In this document: piece by piece, positions 1 to 12,290 of the stretch
Layout: each line of letters begins with the position of its first letter
Position numbering within the stretch: the first letter of the stretch is position 1
Assembly (NCBI RefSeq): GCF_040939455.1
Contig: NC_134107.1
Span: 11,843,537 to 11,907,536 of the forward strand
Direction: 5' to 3'
Length of the DNA: 64,000 nucleotides
Origin: Microcebus murinus
Taxonomy: Eukaryota; Chordata; Mammalia; Primates; Cheirogaleidae
Made by a program: the position numbers and the translations under genes
The notes under the pieces: generated by a model
Databases searched by the model: none
What the model saw: only the letters and a program-made list of their open reading frames with translations
Told to the model about the DNA's origin: nothing

Positions 1-1736
1 ATGCACCCCTGTGAACACGTCCTTCACCAAACTCATTTTCTCCTTCTCCTGGGCAGCCAGACTACATTCCCCAGCACCCTTTGCAGCTAGGCATGGCCAT
101 GTGACTGAGTAGCACTGCCATCCCGGCCCCCAACAGCTTCTTATGTGCCATGTTGCACACTCCTTCTCTTACAGTGGCCTTGGAAAGCATGTGTTGACAA
201 CAGAGGCGCCACAGATGGAAGGGGTGTGGGCTCCTAAAGTGCCCCTTGGAACAGAGCCACCTGTTGACCCGGAGCACCCAAGGAGGACACACCTGAGTGA
301 GAAACTTGTCTTGAATTAACCACTGAGCTGTGCGGCTCAGCTATTACAGAAACAAAAGTTACTTTAGCTAATACAGGCACTGGCCCCAGATATGGATGTC
401 TCGGCAACAAAAACCTATGGCGATCACGTGACAATCCACGGAACCAGGTGTGGAGGCTGGGAAGATGCAGACCCGTCACGCAGTGGCAAACCGTTTGGGA
501 CACACGGTTGCTTGTGACGACCCAGAGGGTGGGCGCCGAGGGAGAGGGCTCGGAAAGGGCCCAGTGACCATGCTGGCTTTCACTGTCTGATTTTAGCAAC
601 ATGGTACAAGAAAGCGACAGACTTAGGCAAGAATTGGCTGGTATGCAGGCAGAAAGGAAGGGAATAGACAGCCCAGAAACGTGGGTCCTGAAGAGCCAGA
701 AGTCAGAAGAGCCACAACTTCCAAACCCCAAACGGTAAGGAGGGAAAATTGAAAAAGGGTTTGAGGCCCAGCAAAACCTCTCATAGGGACACTCAGCCTT
801 GCTCAAGGATCAGGCTTAGGGTGTGGCCTCCCCACCTACTGTTTCAAAGTCCTCAAGAGTCTCTGCTGCAGGAAGACAAAGGGGGGGGGGACAACGAGGA
901 AATAAATGAGGCTTGAGAATTTTGCCTAGGACAGAACTCTGGGTGTGGCTACTTTGGCTGTTCCAGCCTTAAAACCACCTTTGGGCCCCCAGATATGCAT
1001 GAGCGGGGGAGGGGGGCTGCGACACGACAGTACCCCTAAGGAGGACCACTTTGGAGATGGCCATGGAGGAGGAGGACTGGGGAGAACACCTCAGAGGGCA
1101 GGGCCAGGGGCCCCAGCCAGGAGAGGGAGTTTCCAGAGAGCAGAGGGGTAATGAGGAAGCCGGCACACCGCAGGGGCAGAGCCTCCGAGCTGGCAGCACT
1201 CGGGCCCCTGTGAATCTAGGCAGTTGGGTGTCTGCCATCTTTCCTTTTGAAGAGGAGGTCCAGTCGGGGTTGTTGTCTCCCCACCACTGTATTCTGAATG
1301 TGTGTTGGGCTGTGGGGCGGAGAGATAAATCATCTTTGTAGTTGATTGGTCTCCAGACCACACACAGGTCCCCAGACCAAACGAGCCAGGTCTGCATGGG
1401 ATGGAGTGGGCTGCCACCTCCGAGACACCCTCAGCTTTGAGACGAATGCCCTAACTGGGTGGGACTTTGGGTTGTCTCCCTTGGAGAGGGGTGGGTATGT
1501 TCTAGGGGTGGGAAGAAAAGTGAAATGAATTCTTGATGACCCAAAGGCCAAACTGGCAAATAATTCACTAACTGGTCCCCGAATCTGTTTCTGCTTCCTC
1601 CTGGGGACACAGCAAAGCCGTCCCTGCCAGCCTTCCTTGAAACTAGGTTGGGCCCCAGGATTGAGCTCCAGATGACAGAATGTGGGCAGGAACAATGGGC
1701 ACCTCTCCCAGGCCTGGCCCATAAAAACCTCCCTTT

Positions 1737-2082
<346 letters not shown>

Positions 2083-2239
2083 AAAACCTCCCTTTCATGA
2101 ATCCATGCTGGGTCCCCTTCTACTGTAACTTGGGGTGACACCTGTTGAAGATGGTGCAGCCACTGATGGAAGGAGACCAGGCCCTGAGTCACTGTTGCCC
2201 ACCGATTAGGAACTCTTGTTTATAACTTAGGTGAATGAG

Positions 2240-4240
2240 AAATGTATTTCTGTGTGTTAAACCATGGATGTGTGGAGTTTGTCTACTGCAGCAAGTAGTG
2301 TTACCCTGAGACCCTCTGGGAATCTGAACACGTTTGTACTTATGTGGGTCTGAGCAAATTCTGTCTGTGGAATTAAGCCTGAGGGTGCCTTTGAGGGTCT
2401 CGTTCATGTGTGCATGAGTGTGTACCTGGGGTGAGTGCAAGAGGCTGCTTCTGTGGGTCTGAGCACACATGGGCATGGGTGAATCTGAGTAGACACATGT
2501 GCGTGCCCTTGTGGGTCTGAACAGTTCATACAAGCATGCCTTGTACTGGGTCTGAACATGTGTGCATGCCCCATGGATCTGAGGATATCTGTGTACCCTT
2601 CTATGTACCACTGCATGGGGACCTCACTGCATGGGGACCTTGAAGCACAAAAGTGCACCCATCTTATGAGCACCTGTGTGAGCCAGTGTAGGTCTAAGCA
2701 TGTATGTGTGTGTATACACACCTCTATGGGGGTCTGAGCACATGTACCTGCACTCCTGTGGGTATGTGTGTACATATGTTTTCTTCTGTGAGTCCGAACC
2801 AATATGTACATTTCAGCAGGCAAGCATGTGGGCGGGTACACCACTGTGGGACTGAGTTCATGTATGCATGCGTCCAAGAGTCTGAGCACATGTATGTGTC
2901 TGAGAACGAGTATGCGTGAAAGTATGAGCCTCTGCAGGTGTGAGCTCGGTGGGCCTCTCAGGAGCAGTGTGGGAGAGGTGCAGGTCTGTGAGGCTGAACA
3001 AATTGTGCATGTGTGTGGACTCCTGGGGCTGAGCACACACGGCCTACCTGAAAGTGTGTACACCTGAACCTTTGTGATTCTTAGTGCATATGTACACCTT
3101 TGTATGCATGTGGGCATGCCAGTGTGGGATTGAATACACACACGGGTGCATGAGTACATCCCTTTAAAGGTGTACATGTGCATCTTGGTGAGTATACTTG
3201 GGTAGAGCTGTAACACACATGCACCTCTGTGAGTCTGGGCATGGATCTGCACTTCAGTGAATACATGTGTGTGTGTGCACACATGCACTTCAGGGGGTCA
3301 GAACACATTGTGTACATGACTGATCTGAATGTGCATACAGGTCTCTATGGTTCTAAAACATGTGTCTGTAAATATGAACACAGGTGTGGGATTCTGTGGT
3401 CTAAGCATTTGTGTGAGTGTACACTACACAGGGAGATCTGTACATACATGCACATGCCTCTGTGAACTAAGCATGGATGTGTAATTCTTTGAGCCCAAAG
3501 ACGTGTCACAAGGCATGTGCCTCACTGGGTCTGAGCGCATATGTGCACACACCCAGGTCTGAACATACACCTGTGCATTCCAAGTGTCTGCAATATCCAA
3601 GTGTGTCTATGTGTCTGAGCATGTGTGTGTGACCGAACATTCGGCATGTGTGTCAATAGCTGTGAGTGTGTGAGTGCCTCAGTGGGTTTGAGCATGCATG
3701 CATGCATAGCTCTGAGAGCATATGCAAGTACCCTGATAATTTGAGACACAATGATTATGTGCATGTCTTTGTATGACTGAGCACACTTCTAAGTGTAAAC
3801 CTCTGGGACGGAGCAGGTGTACACCTGTGAGTCTGAGCACCTCTGTGGGTATTTTTGGAGCTCTAAGCACACACATGCAAGACTCAGTGTCTCTGAGTAC
3901 ATGTGTGTGCCTTTGTGAGACTATGTATGTGTACGTGAGTTTGTGCTTCTATGGGTCTCAAGAGGTATGTATCTGTGTATGGACTTCGGGGGGGGGGGGA
4001 TATGAGCACACGTGTGCCTCTGTTGGTCTGGGCATGAATGGTGTGTGCTCTTCTAAGTTTTAACATATGTGTGCATGTGGAAGTGGGCCCATGTGAGCTT
4101 GCCAGTGGGTCCATAAATGTGTGTGCAGAGATGTATGTATGCATGCATGCCTCTGGTCAAAGCACATGCATGTGTATACAGATGTGTGCCTCTGTGGGTC
4201 TGAGCCTGTGTGTACTCTTCCTATGTGTCTCAGGGTGTGC
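2240..4240. repeat. Degenerate GT-rich minisatellite, about 2 kb
   Basis: Imperfect copies of a phrase like TGTGGGTCTGAGCACATG followed by TGTGTGCCTC recur dozens of times with spacing of about 28-45 bp. They include TGTGGGTCTGAGCACACATG near 2450, GGGTCTGAACATGTGTGCAT near 2550 and CTGTGGGTCTGAGCC near 4190. Apparent long ORFs on the minus strand are products of this repetition. Confidence 0.85.
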
Positions 4241-6950
4241 AAAGTCAGATCCCCATGGGGCCAGGCCCAGAACACAGTGTGTGGGTCAGGCCAGATGAGA
4301 CAAGAGGTGGGTGGTGGGTCACATTACGAGCTGTATGGTGCATGCCCCTAAAGGCAGCCCCACTCAAAATAACTTAAACAATATTCTTTGGCTGGGTTTC
4401 CAACCTCAGGTAAAACGACCGTGTAGATGATGGTCTGACCAAGCCGGGGAGGAGGTGTGGGGCCTGGGTTGGTGGGGAAGCCCAGTTAGCAGATGGGTGG
4501 AAAGGTCAGCAGGGATGATCCTAGGCCCACACCTGGACCCAGGGACAAGGATCTGGAAGGGGGAGGGGCGCAAATACCCATGGAGTCAGACCCTGGGCAG
4601 CCCTTGGAGCCAATGGATGCCTGGCCCTCTGCTAGAGAGAAGCCTCATCACATAGGGGCCCATGAGAAGCTCCAGCTGGAGAGCCTCTGGGGGCATGGCT
4701 TGGTGGACCCTGGAGTCATCGTGGTCCTTGCCTGGCCTCCCATCAGGATGAAAAGGATCCCGTGATAAGCCTTTCAGAGTGATGTGAGCGTGGACCCGTA
4801 AACATGTGCAACACAGGCCTAGGGGAGAGCCTGTGGCTTCCGGCAGTTTCCTCTGGGGGCTCCAGTGTGCACTCTGCCCTCCCTCCTAGCCTTATTTTTA
4901 AAGCTCGGTCCTGGGCAGGCTGCCAGTCCCTCCCTATTCCTGGCTTCTAGTTCTCCTCCACCCTCCATCCGCCCCTCACATACTTGGCTTTTTTCCCAGG
5001 AGGATGGCCCAGTGATTGGTGACCTCACAGAGCCCTGACTGGGGAGCAGCTGATCCGCTGGCTCCAGCTCCTCCTGGCCCCCGACTCTAACGAAGCCAAA
5101 AAGAGCTCAGACCACCAGGGCACACACTCGGCGTCACACGCAAGCCCCTGATGAGACTGCAAGCCAGGGCTGGGAGGGAAGTTGGAACCTCGGTGGACAG
5201 AATGTGGCTGTGGTGAGGTCCAGCGTGCACTGCATGTTCTGCATGGTGACCTTCTGGCCCCAGATGCCCCTCTGCAGGGTCCAGGGAAAGCAGGGACTCC
5301 TGTCACCCAGGAGTTCCTGGCCCAGAGCATGTGAACATGGGCACATATATGCCAACACATGTGATGGGGCCACACAGCATCCTTTTCTCATGATCCACAC
5401 AGACCTTTGTCCCCAGAACCCCATCGAGGGTTCTCAGGGAGCCATCCCTCACAGCCACTTCCACAGGTCTGGGCTAGCAGTGCTGTGTCAGCCACAGGAG
5501 CCCTCAGTAAGTGCCTAGAGCTTAGAGGGGTGAAGCAGGCCTGGGGGTGCTGATGCCCACAACCTCCCAAAGCAATGGAAGGGTCAGAGTATGCATCCGT
5601 AGGCTGAGATTGCCCACCAAGATGGAGGGACAGCCCCAGCAGAGGAGCCTCCCAGAGCAGAGGGCATGTGTCCCAAAAATCCCTCTGCCCTTTATCCTTG
5701 ACGCTGAGCCTCTGCCCCAAGGCTCATGGTCCATGGATAGGTCTTGCTTCCTCCTTGCTCTACCCACACTCCTTCCAAGGTCGTGGCCCACCCACCCTCA
5801 GCTCAAATGCCTCTTTTTGGAGCTTGGAGGCCTCCAGGCCAGATAGATTCACAGGATGTACCCAGGGCCCACTGCTCACCTCCTGACCACATGCCCTCCC
5901 CCAGCTCTGCAGGCACCACCTCAACTCCAGCCTTCTGCTACCAACAGCCCAGGCACCACCCATTACAAGGTAACAAGAAGTGTCTGGGAGCCCAAGCGAG
6001 ACCTCTGGGCAGCCCTGCACTCCCACGAGCTCATCTGGCTGCCACCAGGGCCTGTGCTCCCCCACTGGGAAATCTAGCCACATCCAGTCCTTTCTCAGTT
6101 CAGCTGCCAGCCTCAAGTACTCCACCCTCCCCAGCTGCTCTTGGCCACCCCCAACCTGTTCAGATGAGCAGCCCTGGCACCCACTGTGCCACCCCACACC
6201 CTACCTTTCTCAGGCAACACTCAAGGCATCCCTACTTTGCTGACTCCAATGGAACCATCAAGCAGAGGCCTGGAAGGCACCCCCAGCCCCACTCTCCTCC
6301 TACAGCACGCCCCCACTAGAACCTAGGCCAGACCTCAGGCCCCATCTCCCCAGGGGACCACATGTCTGGCCTAGGGGGTACCTCCCACCCAGCACGCTGC
6401 CCAGCACAGAGCAGTAGCTGTGCCATAACTGTCCTGTCTTGGCCTGGTGGTCCTGGCTGTGTCCACCCTGGGAACTCTTCAGACCAGTATACTGGACACT
6501 TCCCTGAGACTGGGGATGAGGAGGGTCCAGGATCCAGTAGTGACCTGCGTACCAGGCCCCAGGGCAGATGGGAGTTGTAGTTCTGGACCCAAGAGCTGAT
6601 GGGAGTTGTAGGCCTGCACTGTCCACCCACCCCCACTCAAAGGACTCATGGGAGCTGCAGTTATTCATCTTTCTAAGGAAAAGTCTCCCTCTTTCCCTCC
6701 CAGCACCCCTTGGCTCTCAACCCAGGACCCCAGGCTAAGGACCTCACTACCTCTGAGGGGTGGGGAACAAAGAAGGCACCTTGCCAGAGGGCATTTGAGG
6801 GACCTGGGGGATGTTAGGAAGGGGACCGATCAGGGAAAGCTAAGGCCTGGCAGCAGCCTTGGGGCTTGGGCCAGGTGGCAGGGACAGTCGCCCCCCTCCC
6901 AGCAGCGTCGAAGAGGGCCCCGGGGCAGGGGAGGGGGGAAAGGCACTCAC

Positions 6951-7029
6951 CAGTACTGGGCTCACACTCCTCCAGGTCCTCATCGTCACTCGGACACTCG
7001 GCCGAGGCCACCAGGAGGTCATCTGTGTT
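6951..7029 (-). CDS. NRXN2: NRXN2 stalk exon with the acidic cysteine loop
   Basis: A 79-nt exon, phase 0 in and phase 1 out, encodes [20 protein letters not shown] and ECEPSTG. The two cysteines flank an acidic segment ([11 protein letters not shown]), the juxtamembrane cysteine loop of neurexins known to bind carbonic-anhydrase-related proteins CA10/CA11. The acceptor is cag at 7030-7032 and the donor is gtgagt at 6945-6950. This is the last exon in the window; the rest of the stalk, the transmembrane helix and the EYYV tail must lie below position 1. Confidence 0.95.
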
Positions 7030-7531
7030 CTGGGGTGAGAGGAGGGGTGGGGAAAGAAGGATCCAGAGAGGTCAGCAGACCCCCAGCCGCCCCCTGAGGT
7101 ACCCAGATGGTCCAGGGAATGGAGCCCTGGGTTGATACAGACAACCTGGTCCAAGTCCCAGCTCTCCCCTTATTTGCTGGGTGACCTTGGGCCTCCATTT
7201 CCTCCTGTGCAAAGGAAACTTAACAGTGCCAGCCCTGCAGCTGCCCTGGCTTCTGAGGATCAATGAAACAGCACAGGTTGTGCTTTTTACTTCTGGGAAG
7301 TGAGGAGACAGGAAGGCAGACCTTGGCCTGCAGGGCTGGAGCAAGGGGGCCCAGGATGCCCCGGGCCGGGGCGTGGGAAGGCCAGCACTGGCAGGGCAGA
7401 GTGGGGACAGACCTGGAGGGGTTTCCTGGCCCCGGCTGGCTTCACCACCTGATCACCCCTCATCTCCCTCCCACCCCCTTTCCTGGAGCCTGAGAGAAGC
7501 AAGCGGGCTGCACACAATAATTAGGGCTATG

Positions 7532-7545
7532 GTTGCCATGACAAC
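7532..7545. promoter_or_regulatory. X-box (RFX-type) motif
   Basis: GTTGCCATGACAAC matches the palindromic X-box bound by RFX factors, with both half-sites present. It sits about 500 bp upstream (in gene direction) of the cysteine-loop exon in otherwise featureless intron. Confidence 0.5.
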
Positions 7546-8050
7546 AGGAGTCGACTTTGTCAGCATTTTCTCTCCCCCTGATTGCACAGAAAGAGAATCC
7601 CCAAGATGAGTGAGTGTAAGGGGGAGTGGGGTGCCTGGGCGGTGTTAGGGAAGAGACCTGAGGATAGAAACAAAAGTCCAGGCAGGAAGGGAGCCTGAGA
7701 GACTGCAAGTGGGGAGGAGAGGGCCAGGCTCAAGGCCAAGGACAGCTAGGGTTAAAAGGGTCATATCCTGCCTCCTCCCCAGCCCTTCATCTTCACACAC
7801 TGCAGCCCTCACCCACGGGCAAGGTGGAGCTGGAAGGACCCACCTTCCCTCTGCATACTTGCCCCCTCGCCACTAGCTTCCATCTTGGGTGCATCCTCAT
7901 CCCAGCTGTGACCCCTGGGGCCTCCACCTCTCTCTGCCACCTGGTGGTCCACTTGAGACCAGACAGCCCTTCTTTCCCTATAATCTGGAGGGCACTGGGC
8001 ATGGTGGTGCCCAGCCCTGGGTGGAGCCCAGGCCTTTCTCCCTGGGCTCG

Positions 8051-8163
8051 GGCTCCCTGCTCCTTACGGGCAAAGGCTTCAGATCTCCTCAGTTCCCCAG
8101 CAGAGAGGAAAGGGGTACAGGCTTATCTCTCCTGGATGACCCTGGTTCCCTGCAGCACAGACT
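8051..8163 (+). repeat. Inverted repeat, left arm (113 bp)
   Basis: This arm is the reverse complement of 8795-8907 with no gaps and about 16 mismatches (about 86% identity). The last 35 bases toward the centre, ending CCCTGCAGCACAGACT, are identical. The loop between the arms is 631 bp. Confidence 0.9.
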
Positions 8164-8794
8164 GGCAGGGAGGAGGAGCCTGGAGTCACATGGAGCCCAC
8201 TCCTCAGTTAGCAGGTGAAGCTGAAGATGGACAGTGGTGGAGACAGGGCAGTCCTCATGGCCATCCCTAGGTCCCTCCCTGACCCTGGAAGCACATGGGG
8301 CCCTCCAGTCCTCGAGGCCCAACAGCCATAGGCAGTGAGATGGGGGGTGGGGAGGGAAGCAGCATTGGGGACAGGTGGCTGAGCAAGGCCCACATGCCTG
8401 GTGTGAGCCCTCCCAGGCCAACAACCAGAGCAGGCACTGGTGGCAATAACCAGAAAGCTCAGCCCAGCCCCTGATGGCCTTGACAAATCACACATGCTCA
8501 ACTGGCTTTGGCCATCAGGAAAGCCAGGCCCATCCTGAGCCAGCGGAGCCGCATTTCCCAAGTGCAGCGCCTCATGTCCTCCCCCATCACTTGGGCTTGA
8601 CTTGGCCCAGGAAGCACCTGAGCAGGGGCCAGCCCTGGGGCAGGGTAAAGCACAGGGGACTGTCTGCACTGACACCCCCAGACCCCCAGACACACAGGAC
8701 ACACCAGGGCCCACTGCACAGTGGCACCTGCTCAAGGTCACAGGGAGAGGACTGGGGAAGGCAATGGACTTGCAGCCAGGGCCTTTCCCACTAC

Positions 8795-8907
8795 AGTCTG
8801 TGCTGCAGGGAACCAGGGTCATCCAGGAGTGACAAGCCTGTACCCCCTTCCTCTCTGCCAAGGAACTGAGAGGATCCGAAGGCTTTGCCCCTGGGGTGCA
8901 AGGAGCC
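8795..8907 (-). repeat. Inverted repeat, right arm (113 bp)
   Basis: Partner of 8051-8163 in opposite orientation, starting AGTCTGTGCTGCAGGGAACC. It is not recognised as a known transposon family. Confidence 0.9.
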
Positions 8908-9425
8908 TGGAGAGAGAGCAACCAGAACAAGCTGCTCCTGACCCCTCCAGCCTCTGGGAACAGGGCTGCTCACCACTGGATGACTGCATCCAGCCCTCCA
9001 GCGCTGTCACCTCTGCCCAGAGCAGGGTACCATCCATCTCCCACTTGCTGCCCAAACAGCACTAGACATGGCCTTTACTGGGGGACAGAAAGGGCCATTC
9101 CACCCTCACACCCAACCCAGACCCCCTATCTCTTAGGTGGGATGGCCTTCCCTGGTACAGCTGGGGTGCCAAGTTTCCCTCAACTCTGAGAATGGTTCCT
9201 CTAGAAAGAGTGACCACTCCCACATCCATAATCTCTCTTGTCACCAGAGTGAAGGCCACTTCCTGAAAGGTGACCTTGCCCATTGCCATGACGAAAACAA
9301 CAGGGACTGCAGCCTTCTGGGTCCCACCAGACCCCTCAGACCCTCACCTGGGCACCACAACCGCTATGCAGCCCTATCCCGCACCTGAAGCCCCGCCCTT
9401 GTCCACCAGCAGGAGGGGGCCTCAC

Positions 9426-9751
9426 CTGGGTGGTGCTGTCCCTCAGCGTGGGGGAGCGGCCCCGGCGTGTGGTGGTCGTGGCCATGGTGGTGGTGGTCTC
9501 CATGATGGTGGTGGCCATGTCAGCCAGCAGGGTGGTGGCCGTGGTCTCCGCACTGAGCAGCACGGACGGCCCCTCCCCCACCAGGCGCAGGTGGCCCTCG
9601 GTCCGCACATTGGGGTCGCTCTCGGCGGCCAGCGCCAGCACCTTGAGCCCATTGTAGTAGAGGCCGGACACCTGGCCCTGGAAGGGGCGGCCCTGATCCC
9701 GGCCCCCAATCTTGATGGCAGCCTGGCTGTTGAAGATGGTCAACTGGCGGC
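9426..9751 (-). CDS. NRXN2: NRXN2 shared exon, end of LNS6 and Thr-rich stalk
   Basis: A 326-nt exon, phase 1 in and phase 0 out. It encodes [60 protein letters not shown], and then a Thr-rich stalk [20 protein letters not shown] up to RDSTTQ. The first part closes LNS6 and the last part is a mucin-like, likely O-glycosylated stalk. The acceptor is cag at 9752-9754 and the donor is gtgag at 9421-9425. It is the common partner for SS4-plus and SS4-minus transcripts. Confidence 0.97.
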
Positions 9752-10659
9752 CTGGGGTAAGGGGGAAGGGAGGGTGACAGACAAAGGAGGGGCAGGCAGT
9801 GGGGGGACCAGGATGGGATGGGGAGAATGGAGGGAAGCCAAGGGGAGGAGAGAGGAATGGAGGAGGAAGCCAGCAAGTGGGGGGTGGAATGAGGAAGGGG
9901 CAGACAACCAAAGGGAAAGTCCTCGTCAGCCACAGCCCCTAGTGCAGCCAGGTGGGGCCCCCAGAAGGGGAGGGTGCCCAGGGCACACATGGGCTGGGGA
10001 AGGGAGCCCAGCCCCCCGCCCCACCATGCGCATGCCTCCTCCACCTTCCCCATCCCCTCTCCTCTTCTGCTCCAGGGTCATCGCCCCTCTTCTTCCTCTT
10101 CCCGTAATTCGGCCCCCATCTTCTTCCTCTACTGCCCCAAACATCCCACCCCAGTGTCCAGCCAGAGCCATAGAGCCAAGGAGCCCTGGGAGCGGCAGAT
10201 AGAGACAAAGAGGCAGAGACAGAGGAGGCGGCTGCCGGGCCACGGTGGAGTCAGTGCGTGTGAGAGCAGAGGAGGAGGCAAGACTGAGGGCACTCGTGTC
10301 ACAGTGTGACTGTGTGGGAGCAGCAGCCTGCTCCGAGCTGGCCTCCCACCCACGCCAGGCCCCTCAACCCCTGGTCAGGCTCCCCTCTCTCCTCCTCCCC
10401 TGCTGAGGCCCAGCCATTGCCCAGGGACTGGGCCTTGGAAAACAGAGCCTTCCTCCCCGCCTGGACGTGCAAGCACACAAATGGCAAATGTTAAAGGGAC
10501 CTTGCTTTGCTCGCTGACAGCCAAAAAACCCGCTCCAGCTCCAAACTCACTCCGCACTCAGCAGTATTACACCTCAGAATTCCCACCTGGGTGGGGTTTG
10601 GCTGTTCCTTTTGTTTTTAGTGGATCTGGGGGTCAGTTTAACCCTCTGAGTTTGTTGTT

Positions 10660-10880
10660 TTGGTTTGGTTTTTAGAAAAGATATTTATTATGTTTAAGTT
10701 TAGATTTAACTTTGGTTTGGTGCCGCTTATTTTGAGGGGAGAGGGGTTGGGCAGAGGGCCTACTGCATTGCCCCTGTCTCCCCGGACCTTCAGCTCTGGT
10801 GCTGGGGGATTTAGACCTGGCTTAGCCCTTGTTAGCGTCTGGTTAGTAGTGCCTCGTTAAAGATCTGGTTTAGAGTTAGG
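10660..10880 (-). promoter_or_regulatory. Third TAAA/TAAC cluster with a bipartite QKI-type element
   Basis: On the transcribed strand a core ACTAAC (10842-10847) is followed seven bases later by TAAC (10831-10834), which fits the QKI response element (ACUAAY core plus nearby UAAY half-site). Around it are TTAAAT, CTAAAC, TTAAAC, TTTAAC and CTAAC at 10672-10705 and 10810-10880. It lies about 1.1 kb before the next exon. Confidence 0.45.
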
Positions 10881-12059
10881 TGCCTGGAAGCCCTGCCCCC
10901 AAACCTGGGCTGAGGACAGTCCAACTTGTGAAGCCCACTCTTTGGAAACACAGGTTTTATGGGTCACCCAACCAGCTGTCTGACCTCTGGCCAATGATGG
11001 CCCACTGGTGTGTCTCCTCAGCCCCCGGCTCAGCCTCTCCTGCTCCTCCAATGCCCTCTCACTGCACCCCCCCGTCAGGCCAGGACAGCCCCTGGAGCAG
11101 CGTCACCACCTTACATATGGGGGAGCTGGCACCCAAGAGGTGGAGGTCTAGTGGTGGCAACTCTGGGCTAGGCCATGGGGCCTCTGTAACCTACTTTGTT
11201 CTCAGACTAAGAATTATGAGGAAAACAAAAGGGAGAAGTGTCACAGTGGTCAAATGAGTTGGGGAAGCAAACATTTCAAAACTGAACAGGTTCTTTCTTA
11301 AAGGACTTCTTGGAGCTTTTATTACACTACTGTATATATGCATCTCCAAGAGGAAGAAACAGGATTCAGCACTCCCCAAAGTCATTTTACCACAAACCTC
11401 TTCCCTGTGAAGATCTCATGGTACTGTTCCATAGGACATGTTTTGGAACTAGAAAATGGATTCATCCAATAAATATTTATTGAGCACCTACCATATGCCA
11501 GGCACTGACAATAAAACATTCCCTCCAATAACCCCCAGGCCTTGTTCTCAAAAATTTCCCTGCTCCTTATTTCACCTCATCCTCACAACATGGCTGTGAA
11601 GTGGCTGAGCGGGGACCCCTGTGCCCAGCTCACTGAGGGGCCAGCTGAGACCCAGGAAGAGGAAGCACTGAGCCAAGGCCACACAAAAAGTGAGTTCCTC
11701 CTTCCACACTTTGCAAACTGCTGATCTAGCCCAATCTGTCATTTTCTAAAAGCGGAAATTCAGGCCTAAAGAGAAAGGCAAGGAAAATCTGAGTTCTGCT
11801 CTTACCTGCCACAGCTCCCCTGCCTCCCAACAGGGCCTGTCTAGTTCTCCCTACCCTTGGGGGTCACAAGTTGCCCCAGCCTCAGCCCAGGCTGCTCCCT
11901 TGGCCTCTCTGATTCCAGGAGAGGGAGGTGGGTAATGGAGAGGAAGCCACAGTGTTAGCAAACTCAGTCCCTGTGGCCCCTGCCCCTGGCCCCACCCACC
12001 ATGAACTCCTCAAAGGGTTAAAGTTCGCCCCGCTGGAGAGAGCAGCCCAGCGTGGCTGG

Positions 12060-12290
12060 GGGCTGTAGGTTTTAGCGATGTCTGTTACAGTCCCTTTAAC
12101 TTTTTGTCCTGTTATGGATTTATCACATCTGGTTATCAGCATGTTTAGGCCCCACTAGTGTGGGGGGCTGGAAGTTACATTTGGGGTTTTAGTTGGGGAA
12201 GGCCCCAGTGGACATTTAAAAGCACAGTTATCAGCTGGTTAAGTGGAGGTTTAACAGTTCTAATTCCCCCCTAGAGTTTAGCCTTAGAGG
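12060..12290 (-). promoter_or_regulatory. UAAA/UAAC-type motif cluster downstream of SS4
   Basis: About fourteen TAAA, TAAC or TTAA motifs on the transcribed strand are packed in 230 nt, inside otherwise GC-rich intron, 0.8-1.05 kb after the SS4 donor. They read CTAAAC, TTAAAC, TTAACC, ATAACC, CTAAAAC and similar. Function is inferred from similarity to the known TTAA array. Confidence 0.45.

Larger units (their letters stand above)
7030..9425 (-). other. NRXN2 intron before the cysteine-loop exon
   Basis: Holds a MIR-like fragment in reverse orientation at about 7140-7270, an RFX-type X-box at 7532-7545 beside AATAATTA, and a 113-bp inverted repeat at 8051-8163 / 8795-8907. The rest is unique sequence. 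Confidence 0.75.

Noticed and set aside
2404..3288. 294-codon open frame on the minus strand, rich in His, Cys and Thr
   Set aside because: It lies wholly in the GT-rich minisatellite; the repeat explains the open frame, and no family resemblance or splice structure is seen.
9270..10202. 310-codon open frame on the plus strand
   Set aside because: It is antisense to the neurexin exon at 9426-9751 and continues into GC-rich intron; Gly/Pro/Arg-rich shadow frame.
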